Shown piece by piece: positions 44,081-51,727 of a stretch of DNA of 51,727 nt (its first letter is position 1; the number at the start of each line of letters is the position of its first letter). A program made the translations under genes and the position numbers. The notes under the pieces are model-generated. The model was not told the DNA's origin. It saw only the letters and a list, made by a program, of their open reading frames with translations, and made no database searches. This DNA is from an uncultured Hyphomicrobiaceae bacterium (GTDB lineage Bacteria > Pseudomonadota > Alphaproteobacteria > Rhizobiales > CAMYJA01): the NCBI GenBank assembly GCA_947258705.1, contig CAMYJA010000013.1:1-51727 (forward strand), written 5' to 3'.

Positions 44081-44761
44081 TTGCGACTGCTTGTTGTCGA
44101 AGACGATCCGGACCTTAACCGCCAGCTTGTCGCGGCGCTTGATGATGCGGGATACGCCGTCGATACGGCGCTTGATGGAGAAGAAGGGCATTTTCTCGGC
44201 GACACGGAGCCCTATGATGCCGTGATCCTCGATCTGGGACTGCCGAAAATGGACGGTATCAGCGTTCTTGAAGCCTGGCGACGGGATGCCCATAAAATGC
44301 CGGTGCTAATCCTGACGGCGCGGGACCGGTGGAACGAAAAGGTCGCCGGCATGGATGCGGGTGCGGATGATTACGTTGCCAAGCCCTTTCATATGGAAGA
44401 GCTTCTGGCGCGGATCAGGGCACTGGTGCGCCGCGCTGCGGGGCATGCATCGAGCGAACTCGAATGCGGCCCGTTGCGTCTCGATACAAAAATGGCTCGG
44501 GTGACGGTAGATGGCGTGCCCATAAAGCTCACATCCCATGAATTTCGTCTTCTCGCCTATATGATGCATCATCAAGGGCGTGTGGTCTCGCGAACCGAAC
44601 TCGTCGAACATCTTTACGATCAGGATTTCGACCGCGATTCAAATACGATCGAGGTTTTTATCGGCCGGCTGCGCAAGAAAATTCCTCCTGAGCTCATCGA
44701 AACCGTGCGCGGGCTGGGATATTGTCTGTCGCAGGACGGGGCTGAAGCTGCTTCGAAATGA
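44081..44761 (+). CDS. feuP: OmpR-family response regulator (FeuP-like)
   Basis: A 226-residue two-component regulator. The receiver domain begins LLVVEDDPDLN, with phospho-aspartate near residue 51 (VILDLGLPKMDG), T79 (LTARD) and K101 (AKPF). The C-terminal winged helix has LTSHEFRLLAYMMHHQG and DRDSNTIEVFIGRLRKKI. The start is TTG, with a modest ribosome site. It overlaps the kinase gene by 4 bp. Place and type fit FeuP of rhizobia, which lies beside cycHJKL; the symbol is by context. Confidence 0.85.
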   Translation: MRLLVVEDDPDLNRQLVAALDDAGYAVDTALDGEEGHFLGDTEPYDAVILDLGLPKMDGISVLEAWRRDAHKMPVLILTARDRWNEKVAGMDAGADDYVAKPFHMEELLARIRALVRRAAGHASSELECGPLRLDTKMARVTVDGVPIKLTSHEFRLLAYMMHHQGRVVSRTELVEHLYDQDFDRDSNTIEVFIGRLRKKIPPELIETVRGLGYCLSQDGAEAASK

Positions 44762-46140
44762 CGTTTAACTCCCTAGCATTTCGTTTGATCGTTGCCGCAG
44801 CCGTCTCCTGTCTCATCGTTCTGCCGATTGCGGGGATTGTCCTCAACTCTCTCTTTTACAAGCAACTCGAACGTAATTTCGACGTACGCCTGCAGGTACT
44901 CCTTTCCAATCTCATCGCGGAGAGTATTGATGAGCAGTCGCCTGATCCCGTCAGGCCGCGCAATATCGGCGCGCCGGAGTTTATGCAGCCCCTGTCCGGC
45001 TGGTACTGGCAGATCAGGCCGCTTGAAGGCGCAGGCAATGTACTTTCTTCAAATTCACTGACCAGCGAGAAGCTCAGAGTACCGAGTTTGCATGGTGTCG
45101 CACCCAATAAAAATGGCGGCTTTCAGAATTATGCAAAAGGGCCGGTCGGGGAAAAATTGAGGGTGCATGAGCGGATCGTCGATTTTGGCGATGCAACAAC
45201 ACCGAGGCGTTTTTCCTATGCGGTTGCGGGCAGCAGCGAGGAAATTGACGAGGAGGTGACAAATTTCATCTATATCGTCAGCGCCGCGCTGACGCTTTTG
45301 ACATTAGGGCTTTTGGCGGCAACGTTCCTCCAGGTGCGTTTTGGCCTCAATCCACTGAGAAAAATCGAGCGCGGACTAGCTGAAATCCGGTCGGGTCAGG
45401 CGACACGACTCGAGGGCGAGTTTCCGGATGAAATCACGCCACTTCAAACCGAACTCAATGCGCTTATCAAATCCAATCAGGATATCATCGACCGCTCGCG
45501 CACGCAGGTCGGCAATCTCGCCCATGCTCTGAAAACGCCGCTCTCGGTGATTACGAATGAGGCCAACAGCGAGAAGACCAGTTTTGCGGCCAAGATGGTC
45601 GAGCAGGCGCATCTCATGCGGGATCAAATCAATCATTATCTCGATCGGGCGCGGATGGCGGCACGTGTCGGCGTGATCGGGGGCACAACGGATGTTCGCC
45701 CCGTTGCCGACTCACTGGTGCGTGCGCTGGGCCGCATCCATGAAGACCGTCATATCGAGATCGGGCTCGAATGTGCGCAAGACCTCAAGTTTCAGGGCGA
45801 GCGTCAGGACCTTGAGGAAATGCTCGGGAATCTGCTCGACAATGCCTGTAAATGGGCCGAGAAAAGGGTCGATGTCGTCTTTGAGGTTTCGCAGAAGACA
45901 AGCGGCAGGGGCCTTTCCTCGCTCATTGTTACGATTGACGATGACGGGCCGGGCTTGTCGGATGTGGAGCGGGTGAAAGTGGTTAAACGGGGACAAAGGC
46001 TTGACGAAAGCAAACCGGGCTCGGGTCTCGGGTTGTCGATCGTCACCGATCTGGCATCTCTTTATAACGGCGTGTTTGAGCTTGACCGTTCGCCGCGCGG
46101 TGGATTGCGCGCGCGTCTCGAATTGCCGCTTGCACCGTGA
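44758..46140 (+). CDS. feuQ: Sensor histidine kinase (FeuQ/PhoQ-like)
   Basis: A 460-residue kinase. Two membrane segments (about 10-33 and 168-190) frame a periplasmic sensor of about 135 residues. The H-box is VGNLAHALKTPLSV with the phospho-histidine near residue 256. N-box LGNLLDNACKWA, DDDGPGLSD and GSGLGLSIV follow. The short HALKTPLSV version with a direct link to the ATPase domain is typical of the PhoQ/FeuQ group. The sensor region does not show the acidic Mg-binding face of PhoQ plainly, so the stimulus is open. Translationally coupled to the regulator (ATGA overlap). Confidence 0.85.
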   Translation: MTFNSLAFRLIVAAAVSCLIVLPIAGIVLNSLFYKQLERNFDVRLQVLLSNLIAESIDEQSPDPVRPRNIGAPEFMQPLSGWYWQIRPLEGAGNVLSSNSLTSEKLRVPSLHGVAPNKNGGFQNYAKGPVGEKLRVHERIVDFGDATTPRRFSYAVAGSSEEIDEEVTNFIYIVSAALTLLTLGLLAATFLQVRFGLNPLRKIERGLAEIRSGQATRLEGEFPDEITPLQTELNALIKSNQDIIDRSRTQVGNLAHALKTPLSVITNEANSEKTSFAAKMVEQAHLMRDQINHYLDRARMAARVGVIGGTTDVRPVADSLVRALGRIHEDRHIEIGLECAQDLKFQGERQDLEEMLGNLLDNACKWAEKRVDVVFEVSQKTSGRGLSSLIVTIDDDGPGLSDVERVKVVKRGQRLDESKPGSGLGLSIVTDLASLYNGVFELDRSPRGGLRARLELPLAP

Positions 46141-46300
46141 AATTTTCGGTATGATGGGGAACAAAGTCGGCTTCAGGGTCGAAATTTTGCCCGAATCTCA
46201 GGTTTCGTTCATATTTAGAAGGAAATAATGGTGCCTGATGGTACTTCATGCAGGCACGCATGCCGGGAATGGCATGGAACTTATGAATTGGAATGATCTG

Positions 46301-46786
46301 ATGGCCCCAAGTTTGACGAATATTTTGCGTGGTTTGGCAGTTATTTTCCTCGCGCCTGCGTTTTTGGCGGCCTGTGGCCCCGGTGGGGCGACGAAGTCCG
46401 ATGCCGGACTGGCGATCGGCGCGGTTGCCGGTGGTATCATCGGCAATCAGGTCGGCAAGGGCTCGGGCAATGTTGTTGCGACTGCGCTTGGCGCGGTCGT
46501 CGGCGGCATCGTCGGCAGCGAAATCGGCCGGTCTCTCGATGAGGCTGACCGCCGCGCCGCAGCTCACGCGGAATTTACGGCGCTTGAAAGCGGTCAATCC
46601 GGTGTCGGCACACCCTGGCGCAATCCGGATTCCGGCCGCTACGGAATGGTTGTACCGGGACGCCCCTACACCAATGGCGGCTATAATTGCCGGGATTACA
46701 CGCATACGGTTTATATGAACGGCAGACCGGAGACGCTGCGCGGGCGGGCATGCCGGAACGGCGATGGAACATGGCGTAAAGCCTGA
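46301..46786 (+). CDS. Glycine-zipper lipoprotein of the 17-kDa surface antigen type
   Basis: A 161-residue lipoprotein. The signal ends in the lipobox LAAC (C25 from the ATG at 46301). A glycine-zipper membrane motif follows, with LAIGAVAGGIIGNQVGKG and ALGAVVGGIVGSEIG, and the C-terminal half has PYTNGGYNCRDYTHTVYMNG, as in Rickettsia 17-kDa antigens. It is probably anchored in the outer membrane and involved in envelope structure. The start is uncertain: 46301 has GGA 8 nt before it, while 46283 and further ATGs also lie in frame. Confidence 0.82.
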   Translation: MAPSLTNILRGLAVIFLAPAFLAACGPGGATKSDAGLAIGAVAGGIIGNQVGKGSGNVVATALGAVVGGIVGSEIGRSLDEADRRAAAHAEFTALESGQSGVGTPWRNPDSGRYGMVVPGRPYTNGGYNCRDYTHTVYMNGRPETLRGRACRNGDGTWRKA

Positions 46787-46943
46787 CCGTCAGACATGCC
46801 GGAATCAATCGCTAACTTATCTCCGTGAACGCGAGACGTCGCTTCGGGGGTTGCTTAACGGAGCGTGGAGTTTTAAGTAATTCCCAAACGAGTTTACCGC
46901 GCGTTCGTTGAAACGCGCATATGTGAGAGTTCATTAGGCCTGA

Positions 46944-48113
46944 ATGATTATCTGGTTGATTTTTGCCGCCCTTACAGTGGCAGTCATGCTCGCGGTCCTG
47001 GGACCGTTCTATCGCACAGATTCTGCGTCCCGTTCGCGCGATGCGTTTGATCGCGAGATTTATCGCGATCAGTTGGCGGAGGTGGATGGCGACCTGGAAC
47101 GCGGTGTGCTGGGCCCGGAAGAAGCGGATGCGGCGCGCATTGAAATTTCACGGCGCTTGATCGCAGCCGAGGAGGCGGACGCGCAGGTATCGGGTGCGAC
47201 GTCGGCCGATCAGTCAGGCGACCCTTTCAGAAAAATTACGTTTTGGGCGATGGCTCTGCTCATCCCAGCGACAGGGCTAGGTGGCTATCTGGTTCTGGGA
47301 AACGCGGACCTGCCGTCACAACCCCATGCTTCCAGATTTGAAAATCCCGATCAGCAAAAAAATTTCGCGGTCCTGATCGCCCGGGTCGAAGAGAGGCTGC
47401 GCACTCATCCTGAGGATGGACGCGGGTGGAAGGTGTTGGCTCCCGTCTATATGCGGCAGGGCCGATATAACGATGCGGCGGACGCGTTTGAAAAGGCGAT
47501 CGCTACTCTGGGTGAAGACGAGGAACTTCTCACCGGTTTTGCCGAGGCATTGATTTCAGCCAATCGGGGCATTATTGCGCCTGATGCGCGCGCTGCCTAT
47601 GTGAAGGTTCTGAAAAAGAACAAAAACTCACTCGTCGCCAGGTTCAGGCTCGCAATGGCAGATGAACAGGACGGAAACCTCAAAAAAGCCTCTAGTGAAT
47701 ATCGCGAACTTCTGCTTCTGGGCGATCCGGAAGGTTCATGGCGCAAGATCGTTTCGGACCGTCTTGCCGCGGTCAATCAGCAAATGCTCGGCAGCCAGGA
47801 GGGGGAGGGGTCGCAGAGCGCCTCTCGTTCGGCACCCGGTCCAGGCCCTAGCGCGGACGACGTGAAGGCGGCGCAGAAAATGTCCGCGGCCGAGCGCTCG
47901 CAGATGATCAACAGCATGGTTGAGCGGCTGTCGAAACGGCTGCAAGACGATGGCGATGATATTGATGGCTGGTTACGGCTGATGAATGCCTATATGGTTC
48001 TGGGCAAGGCGGAGGCGGCAAAATCCGCTCTTGTCAGCGCGCGCAAACAGTTTTCGGGAAATACGCAGGCACTGTCGCGGCTTGATCAGCTTGCCCGGAG
48101 GCTCGATCTCTGA
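46944..48113 (+). CDS. ccmI: Cytochrome c maturation protein CcmI (CycH)
   Basis: A 389-residue membrane protein. A first TM (about 3-20) is followed by a cytosolic helical segment (DREIYRDQLAEVDGDLERG), a second TM (about 97-118) and a periplasmic TPR domain (GWKVLAPVYMRQGRYNDAADAF in parts). CcmI chaperones apocytochrome c to the haem ligase CcmF/H. First gene of the ccmI-E-F-H operon. A 7-bp hairpin (GCGCGTT / AACGCGC) lies about 30 bp before the start. Confidence 0.93.
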   Translation: MIIWLIFAALTVAVMLAVLGPFYRTDSASRSRDAFDREIYRDQLAEVDGDLERGVLGPEEADAARIEISRRLIAAEEADAQVSGATSADQSGDPFRKITFWAMALLIPATGLGGYLVLGNADLPSQPHASRFENPDQQKNFAVLIARVEERLRTHPEDGRGWKVLAPVYMRQGRYNDAADAFEKAIATLGEDEELLTGFAEALISANRGIIAPDARAAYVKVLKKNKNSLVARFRLAMADEQDGNLKKASSEYRELLLLGDPEGSWRKIVSDRLAAVNQQMLGSQEGEGSQSASRSAPGPGPSADDVKAAQKMSAAERSQMINSMVERLSKRLQDDGDDIDGWLRLMNAYMVLGKAEAAKSALVSARKQFSGNTQALSRLDQLARRLDL

Positions 48114-48184
48114 AGGCATGTTTGGGCCCGGTATCGGGCGGAGTCGCGTGATTGAAAATCGAGCGATTGAAAATTGGACGGCGA

Positions 48185-48640
48185 ATGACACGAAAACAAA
48201 GACGTTTTACATTGATCGGCGTTTCTCTCACGGTTCTCGCGATTGCGGTCGGGCTGGTGTTGACGGCGCTTGAGGATTCGATCGTATTTTTCTACAGCCC
48301 GAGCGATGTGGTAGAAAAACAGATCAAACCGGGCGAGCGTTTTCGCTTGGGCGGACTTGTGGTTGATGGCAGCGTTAAACGCGGCAAAGGCACGAAAGTG
48401 GATTTCGCGATCACGGATACAGACCGCACGACCTCGGTGCGTTTCGATGGCGTGCTTCCCGATCTCTTTCGCGAGGGGCAGGGCGTGATTACCGAAGGGC
48501 AGCTCGACGGCAACGGCGTTTTCATGGCAGACAACGTATTGGCCAAGCATGACGAGACCTATATGCCGCGCGAAGTCGCGGATGCTTTGAAGAAAAAGGG
48601 CGTCTGGCAGGGGCAATCGGAGCCGGCCGCAAAACAGTGA
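48185..48640 (+). CDS. ccmE: Haem chaperone CcmE (CycJ)
   Basis: A 151-residue periplasmic haem chaperone. A basic start and one TM anchor (about 9-29) lead to the beta-barrel domain. The haem-binding histidine is H122 in [10 protein letters not shown], with tyrosine Y126. VEGSVKR-like and [16 protein letters not shown] stretches fit the family. The ATG at 48185 is taken over a TTG 33 nt upstream because it matches the usual N-terminus ([11 protein letters not shown]). Confidence 0.94.
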   Translation: MTRKQRRFTLIGVSLTVLAIAVGLVLTALEDSIVFFYSPSDVVEKQIKPGERFRLGGLVVDGSVKRGKGTKVDFAITDTDRTTSVRFDGVLPDLFREGQGVITEGQLDGNGVFMADNVLAKHDETYMPREVADALKKKGVWQGQSEPAAKQ

Positions 48641-48763
48641 GCGGATGGATTGCAGCAAAAGCGGCCATGTCACGGGCAGAAGAAAATACGGCTAGGTAAT
48701 TGCGACAGAACTCGATAATGTCATGCAATTGGTTTTCCGTGAGATGAGTTTGGATGGATTTTC

Positions 48764-50746
48764 ATGATTATTGAGATTGGCCATTTTGCGCTTATTTTGG
48801 CATTTTTGGCCGCTATTATTCAAACGCTGCTGCCGCTGCTCGGTACTTACCGGCGCGACAATGTGCTGATGGCGGTTGCCGTGCCCGCGGCGTTGACGCA
48901 ATTTATCCTTCTGACGCTCTCCTTTCTGGCATTGATGTATGCCTTCGTTATTTCCGATTTTTCGGTCGAATTGGTGTGGAAGAACTCGCACTCGGCAAAG
49001 CCGGTACTTTATAAAATTTCGGGCGTCTGGGGCAATCATGAAGGATCGATGGTTCTGTGGGTGCTGATCCTCGCCCTGTTCGGAACGCTGGTTGCCCTGT
49101 TCGGGCGGAACCTGCCGCCGGGCCTAAAGGCAAATGCCCTGGCCGTGCAGGGATCGATATCAGTGGCCTTTCTGTTTTTTATTCTGGCGACGTCCAATCC
49201 ATTCACGCGTCTCGATCCGGCACCGATAGACGGCCGGGGGCTCAATCCCATCCTTCAGGATCCGGCGCTCGCCTTTCATCCGCCATTCCTCTATGCGGGC
49301 TATGTCGGATTTTCCATGGCTTTCAGTTTTGCGGTCGCGGCTCTCATCGAAGGGCGGCTCGATGCGGCCTGGGCGCGCTGGGTGCGGCCATGGACACTGG
49401 TCGCATGGATGTGCCTTACCATCGGCATATCGATGGGGTCCTGGTGGGCCTATTACGAGCTTGGCTGGGGTGGCTGGTGGTTCTGGGATCCGGTCGAAAA
49501 CGCATCATTCATGCCGTGGCTGGCAGGCACGGCGCTGTTGCATTCGGCCCTGGTCATGGAAAAACGCGATGCCCTGAAGATCTGGACCGTGCTCCTTGCG
49601 ATCCTGACTTTTTCGCTCAGTCTTCTGGGCACGTTTCTCGTGCGTTCCGGCGTCCTCACATCGGTGCATGCTTTTGCCACAGACCCCGAGCGCGGGGTAT
49701 TCATACTCGGCATCATGATGTTCTTTATCGGCGGCTCGCTTGCCCTTTATGCATGGCGGGCTCCGCAGCTACGCCAGGGCGGCCTGTTCGCGCCTATCAG
49801 CCGCGAGGGCAGTCTGGTCCTCAACAATCTGATTCTGACAAGTGCCGCGGCCTGCGTGCTCGTGGGCACGCTCTATCCGCTCGTCCTCGAGTCCCTGACG
49901 GGAGAAAAGATTTCCGTCGGCGCGCCGTTTTTCAACATGACCTTCGGGCCGATCATGCTGCCGCTGCTTGTCGCTGCGCCGTTTGGGCCGCTTCTCGCCT
50001 GGAAACGCGGTGATATCCATGCTGCCGTGCAACGTCTTTACTGGGCCGCGGGCCTGTCGTTCGTTGCGATTGTCGCATCTTTCGCGCTTGTCGAGCGGGG
50101 GCCGTGGCTGGCGCCCTTCGGCATTGGCCTGGGACTATGGATTGTCGGCGGCGCCCTGTCGGAAATCATATTCCGCACAAAATTGTTCAGGGCTCCAATT
50201 GACGAGACATGGCGCCGTGCGCGAGGATTGCCCCGCTCGGCATACGGTACATGTTTCGCGCATCTGGGGCTCGGGCTCTCGGTGCTTGGAATAGTCGCGA
50301 CGTCGGCCTGGCAAAGCGAGAAGGTCGTGGCGATGAAACCCGGTCAAGCTGAGAATATTGCCGGTTACAGGGTCATATTCGGCGGCGTGGCGCCGCGGAG
50401 CGGGCCAAATTACAAGGAGCTTGTCGGTCTGTTTACCGTGACCAAAGGCGGTGAGCTGGTCACCCGGCTCAATCCATCCAAGCGCAATTTCACGGTGCAA
50501 AAACAGGTGACGACCGAGGCCGGTATTTACAATTCCGTTCTTGGGGATCTTTATGTGGTTCTGGGCGACAAGCTCGATGCCGGCGGCTATTCGGTGCGGG
50601 TTTATTTCAATCCGCTCGTGCGTCTTATATGGATCGGCACACTTGTGATGTTTTTTGGCGGATTTCTTTCGCTCACCGACCGGCGTCTCCGGGTGGGGGC
50701 GCCAAAACGCGCCCATGCCGCTGCACATCCCGCACCGGCAGAATAA
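48764..50746 (+). CDS. ccmF: Haem lyase CcmF (CycK)
   Basis: A 660-residue membrane protein with about 15 membrane segments. The tryptophan-rich haem-handling motif is WGGWWFWDPVENASFMPWL, with flanking histidines in GNHEGS, HPPFLYAG and LLHSALVMEK. It joins haem from CcmE to apocytochrome c together with CcmH and CcmI. It starts 123 bp after ccmE; that gap shows no other gene. Confidence 0.96.
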   Translation: MIIEIGHFALILAFLAAIIQTLLPLLGTYRRDNVLMAVAVPAALTQFILLTLSFLALMYAFVISDFSVELVWKNSHSAKPVLYKISGVWGNHEGSMVLWVLILALFGTLVALFGRNLPPGLKANALAVQGSISVAFLFFILATSNPFTRLDPAPIDGRGLNPILQDPALAFHPPFLYAGYVGFSMAFSFAVAALIEGRLDAAWARWVRPWTLVAWMCLTIGISMGSWWAYYELGWGGWWFWDPVENASFMPWLAGTALLHSALVMEKRDALKIWTVLLAILTFSLSLLGTFLVRSGVLTSVHAFATDPERGVFILGIMMFFIGGSLALYAWRAPQLRQGGLFAPISREGSLVLNNLILTSAAACVLVGTLYPLVLESLTGEKISVGAPFFNMTFGPIMLPLLVAAPFGPLLAWKRGDIHAAVQRLYWAAGLSFVAIVASFALVERGPWLAPFGIGLGLWIVGGALSEIIFRTKLFRAPIDETWRRARGLPRSAYGTCFAHLGLGLSVLGIVATSAWQSEKVVAMKPGQAENIAGYRVIFGGVAPRSGPNYKELVGLFTVTKGGELVTRLNPSKRNFTVQKQVTTEAGIYNSVLGDLYVVLGDKLDAGGYSVRVYFNPLVRLIWIGTLVMFFGGFLSLTDRRLRVGAPKRAHAAAHPAPAE

Positions 50747-50761
50747 AGAGGAGCGCGGCAG

Positions 50762-51280
50762 ATGTATTTGCGACATGCCCCGTTCGGGTTTTCCCTGATT
50801 TTCGTTTTCGGTATTTTTCTTTCCGCCGCAGGGTTGAGCCAGACTGCACATGCAGTCGAACCCGATGAAATTCTCAAAGATGCCACGCTCGAAAAGCGCG
50901 CCCGCAAAATTTCGGCGGAGCTCAGATGCCTTGTCTGTCAAAATCAATCCATTGACGATTCCAATGCGCCACTTGCCCGCGATCTCCGCGTTCTCGTGCG
51001 CGACCGTTTGAAAAAGGGCGACAGCGATACTCAGGTATTCGAATATGTGGTGTCGCGTTATGGCGATTTCGTTCTTCTCAAACCTCCCTTCGGCGCAAGC
51101 ACAATATTGCTCTGGCTGTCACCTTTTCTGGTTTTGGGCTTTGCATCGTTTATTCTGCTCAGATCCTACCGGTCACGACTTGCGGCTTCTAGCACCGGTG
51201 CAGCAAATTCCGCTGCGCTCAGCGATGAAGAGCTTGCGGCGCTGAAACGCATCAATGAAGAGGATGAGAGCCCGGAATAG
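50762..51280 (+). CDS. ccmH: Cytochrome c maturation thiol protein CcmH (CycL)
   Basis: A 172-residue protein with a signal peptide (about 1-31), an LRCLVCQNQ motif with redox cysteines C56 and C59, and a C-terminal TM (about 117-136). It keeps the haem-binding cysteines of apocytochrome c reduced. GAGGAG stands before the ATG. No ccmG is encoded between ccmF and ccmH, which is usual for the cycHJKL arrangement. Confidence 0.95.
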   Translation: MYLRHAPFGFSLIFVFGIFLSAAGLSQTAHAVEPDEILKDATLEKRARKISAELRCLVCQNQSIDDSNAPLARDLRVLVRDRLKKGDSDTQVFEYVVSRYGDFVLLKPPFGASTILLWLSPFLVLGFASFILLRSYRSRLAASSTGAANSAALSDEELAALKRINEEDESPE

Positions 51281-51293
51281 GCGGTGGCGATAA

Positions 51294-51727
51294 ATGGAAA
51301 AAATCGAGTTTGATGGTGGAGATGGCGACCGACTTGCCGCACGGCTCGATCTGCCGGAAGGACAAATTCGGGCTTATGCGCTCTTCGCACACTGTTTTAC
51401 CTGTTCGAAGGACATATTTGCCGCGAGCCGCATCTCGCAAGGTCTTGCTGATCACGGATTTGCCGTGCTCAGATTTGATTTCACCGGTATTGGCGCCAGC
51501 GAGGGCGAGTTTGCGAATAGCAATTTCTCATCCAACATTAAGGACCTGATATCGGCGGCCGGGTATCTCCGCGATCATTTCGAGGCCCCGAAACTATTGA
51601 TCGGACATAGTCTGGGCGGAGCTGCCGTGCTTGCTGCAGCTGCCGACATACCCGAAGCACGGGCCGTGGCCACAATCGGCGCGCCGGCCGATGCCGATCA
51701 TGTGGTCGAACATTTCGCAGCCCAACT
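51294..51727 (+). CDS. Alpha/beta hydrolase, N-terminal part (possibly OsmC-fused; runs off the window)
   Basis: The first 144 residues are visible. [15 protein letters not shown] is the early strand/loop, [16 protein letters not shown] the oxyanion region, and [15 protein letters not shown] the nucleophile elbow with serine (GHSLGG). This version with HCFTCSKD is typical of bifunctional alpha/beta hydrolase-OsmC proteins, in which the OsmC peroxidase domain follows. That part lies beyond the window, so the fusion is inference. It starts 13 bp after the ccmH stop. Confidence 0.8.
   Translation, partial: MEKIEFDGGDGDRLAARLDLPEGQIRAYALFAHCFTCSKDIFAASRISQGLADHGFAVLRFDFTGIGASEGEFANSNFSSNIKDLISAAGYLRDHFEAPKLLIGHSLGGAAVLAAAADIPEARAVATIGAPADADHVVEHFAAQ

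Noticed and set aside
49057-50013. A 318-codon open frame overlapping ccmF in another frame
   Set aside because: It is an Arg/Gly-rich shadow of ccmF, whose own motifs are complete.

Overview
The window reads as a chromosomal segment of an alphaproteobacterium, probably close to the Rhizobiales/Parvibaculales. The evidence is the conserved order yacG-maf-infA-LMW phosphatase-UPF0262-hisD-DUF2948-murA, the ccmI-ccmE-ccmF-ccmH (cycHJKL) cytochrome c maturation operon beside a FeuP/FeuQ-like two-component pair, and a PodJ-like polarity protein. It has two halves: an accessory metal/respiration region (about 1-23,600) and a housekeeping region (about 23,800 to the end). The boundary lies at the 3' end of a tRNA-Phe gene.

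Positions 1-15,600 look like one copper-stress regulon. A CueR-type regulator (C111/C119, Ser76) is encoded at 13,150. Five promoters with a MerR-family dyad sit around 2,590, 6,035, 9,830, 9,884 and 13,635, four of them with the stretched 19-bp spacer between readable -35 and -10 hexamers. Leftward units encode a lipid/membrane group (DUF5676-like protein, cyclopropane fatty acid synthase, DUF2933 protein, isoprenylcysteine-methyltransferase-like protein), two Met/Gly-rich secreted proteins made by tandem duplication, and a TVP38-like protein / 4-TM protein / APC permease / MCFS-type membrane protein unit. A membrane cytochrome c and a secreted beta-propeller protein lie among them. Rightward units encode an orphan Rieske protein, a Cu(I) P1B-ATPase with two YHS domains, CueR, a SHOCT protein and a Tat-exported multicopper oxidase with a Met-rich loop.

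Positions 15,650-18,890 hold a small remnant resembling the C-terminus of Lgt, then a second MerR regulator with the full three-cysteine Hg(II) triad. It leads a co-directional operon of a cysteine-rich thioredoxin-like protein, a MerP-like HMA protein, an outer-membrane MetA-type protein and a frameshifted NHL-repeat protein. No MerT or MerA is present, so this is not a standard mer operon. Positions 19,237-23,599 hold an FNR/FixK-type site and a three-gene Tat-exported molybdoenzyme operon in the order FeS subunit, NrfD-type anchor, catalytic subunit (the gene order of ttrBCA). Its substrate cannot be assigned.

The right half is core genome: tRNA-Phe, the yacG-murA block, tRNA-Thr, a GMC oxidoreductase, mscL with a clear terminator, a DUF4212/SSS symporter pair, YjbQ, a secreted coiled-coil protein, a PodJ-like protein (coiled coil, single TM, Sel1 repeats, peptidoglycan-binding domain), PEP carboxylase, an ArsC-type phosphatase, a response regulator/histidine kinase pair, a 17-kDa-antigen-type lipoprotein, ccmI/E/F/H, and the start of an alpha/beta hydrolase that runs off the right edge.

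The strongest candidates for something undescribed are the breadth of the CueR-type regulon (including a spare Rieske subunit, lipid-modifying enzymes and a permease), the MerR-led operon without transporter or reductase, and the unassigned FNR-controlled molybdoenzyme. All assignments come from reading motifs and sequence; no database search was run.
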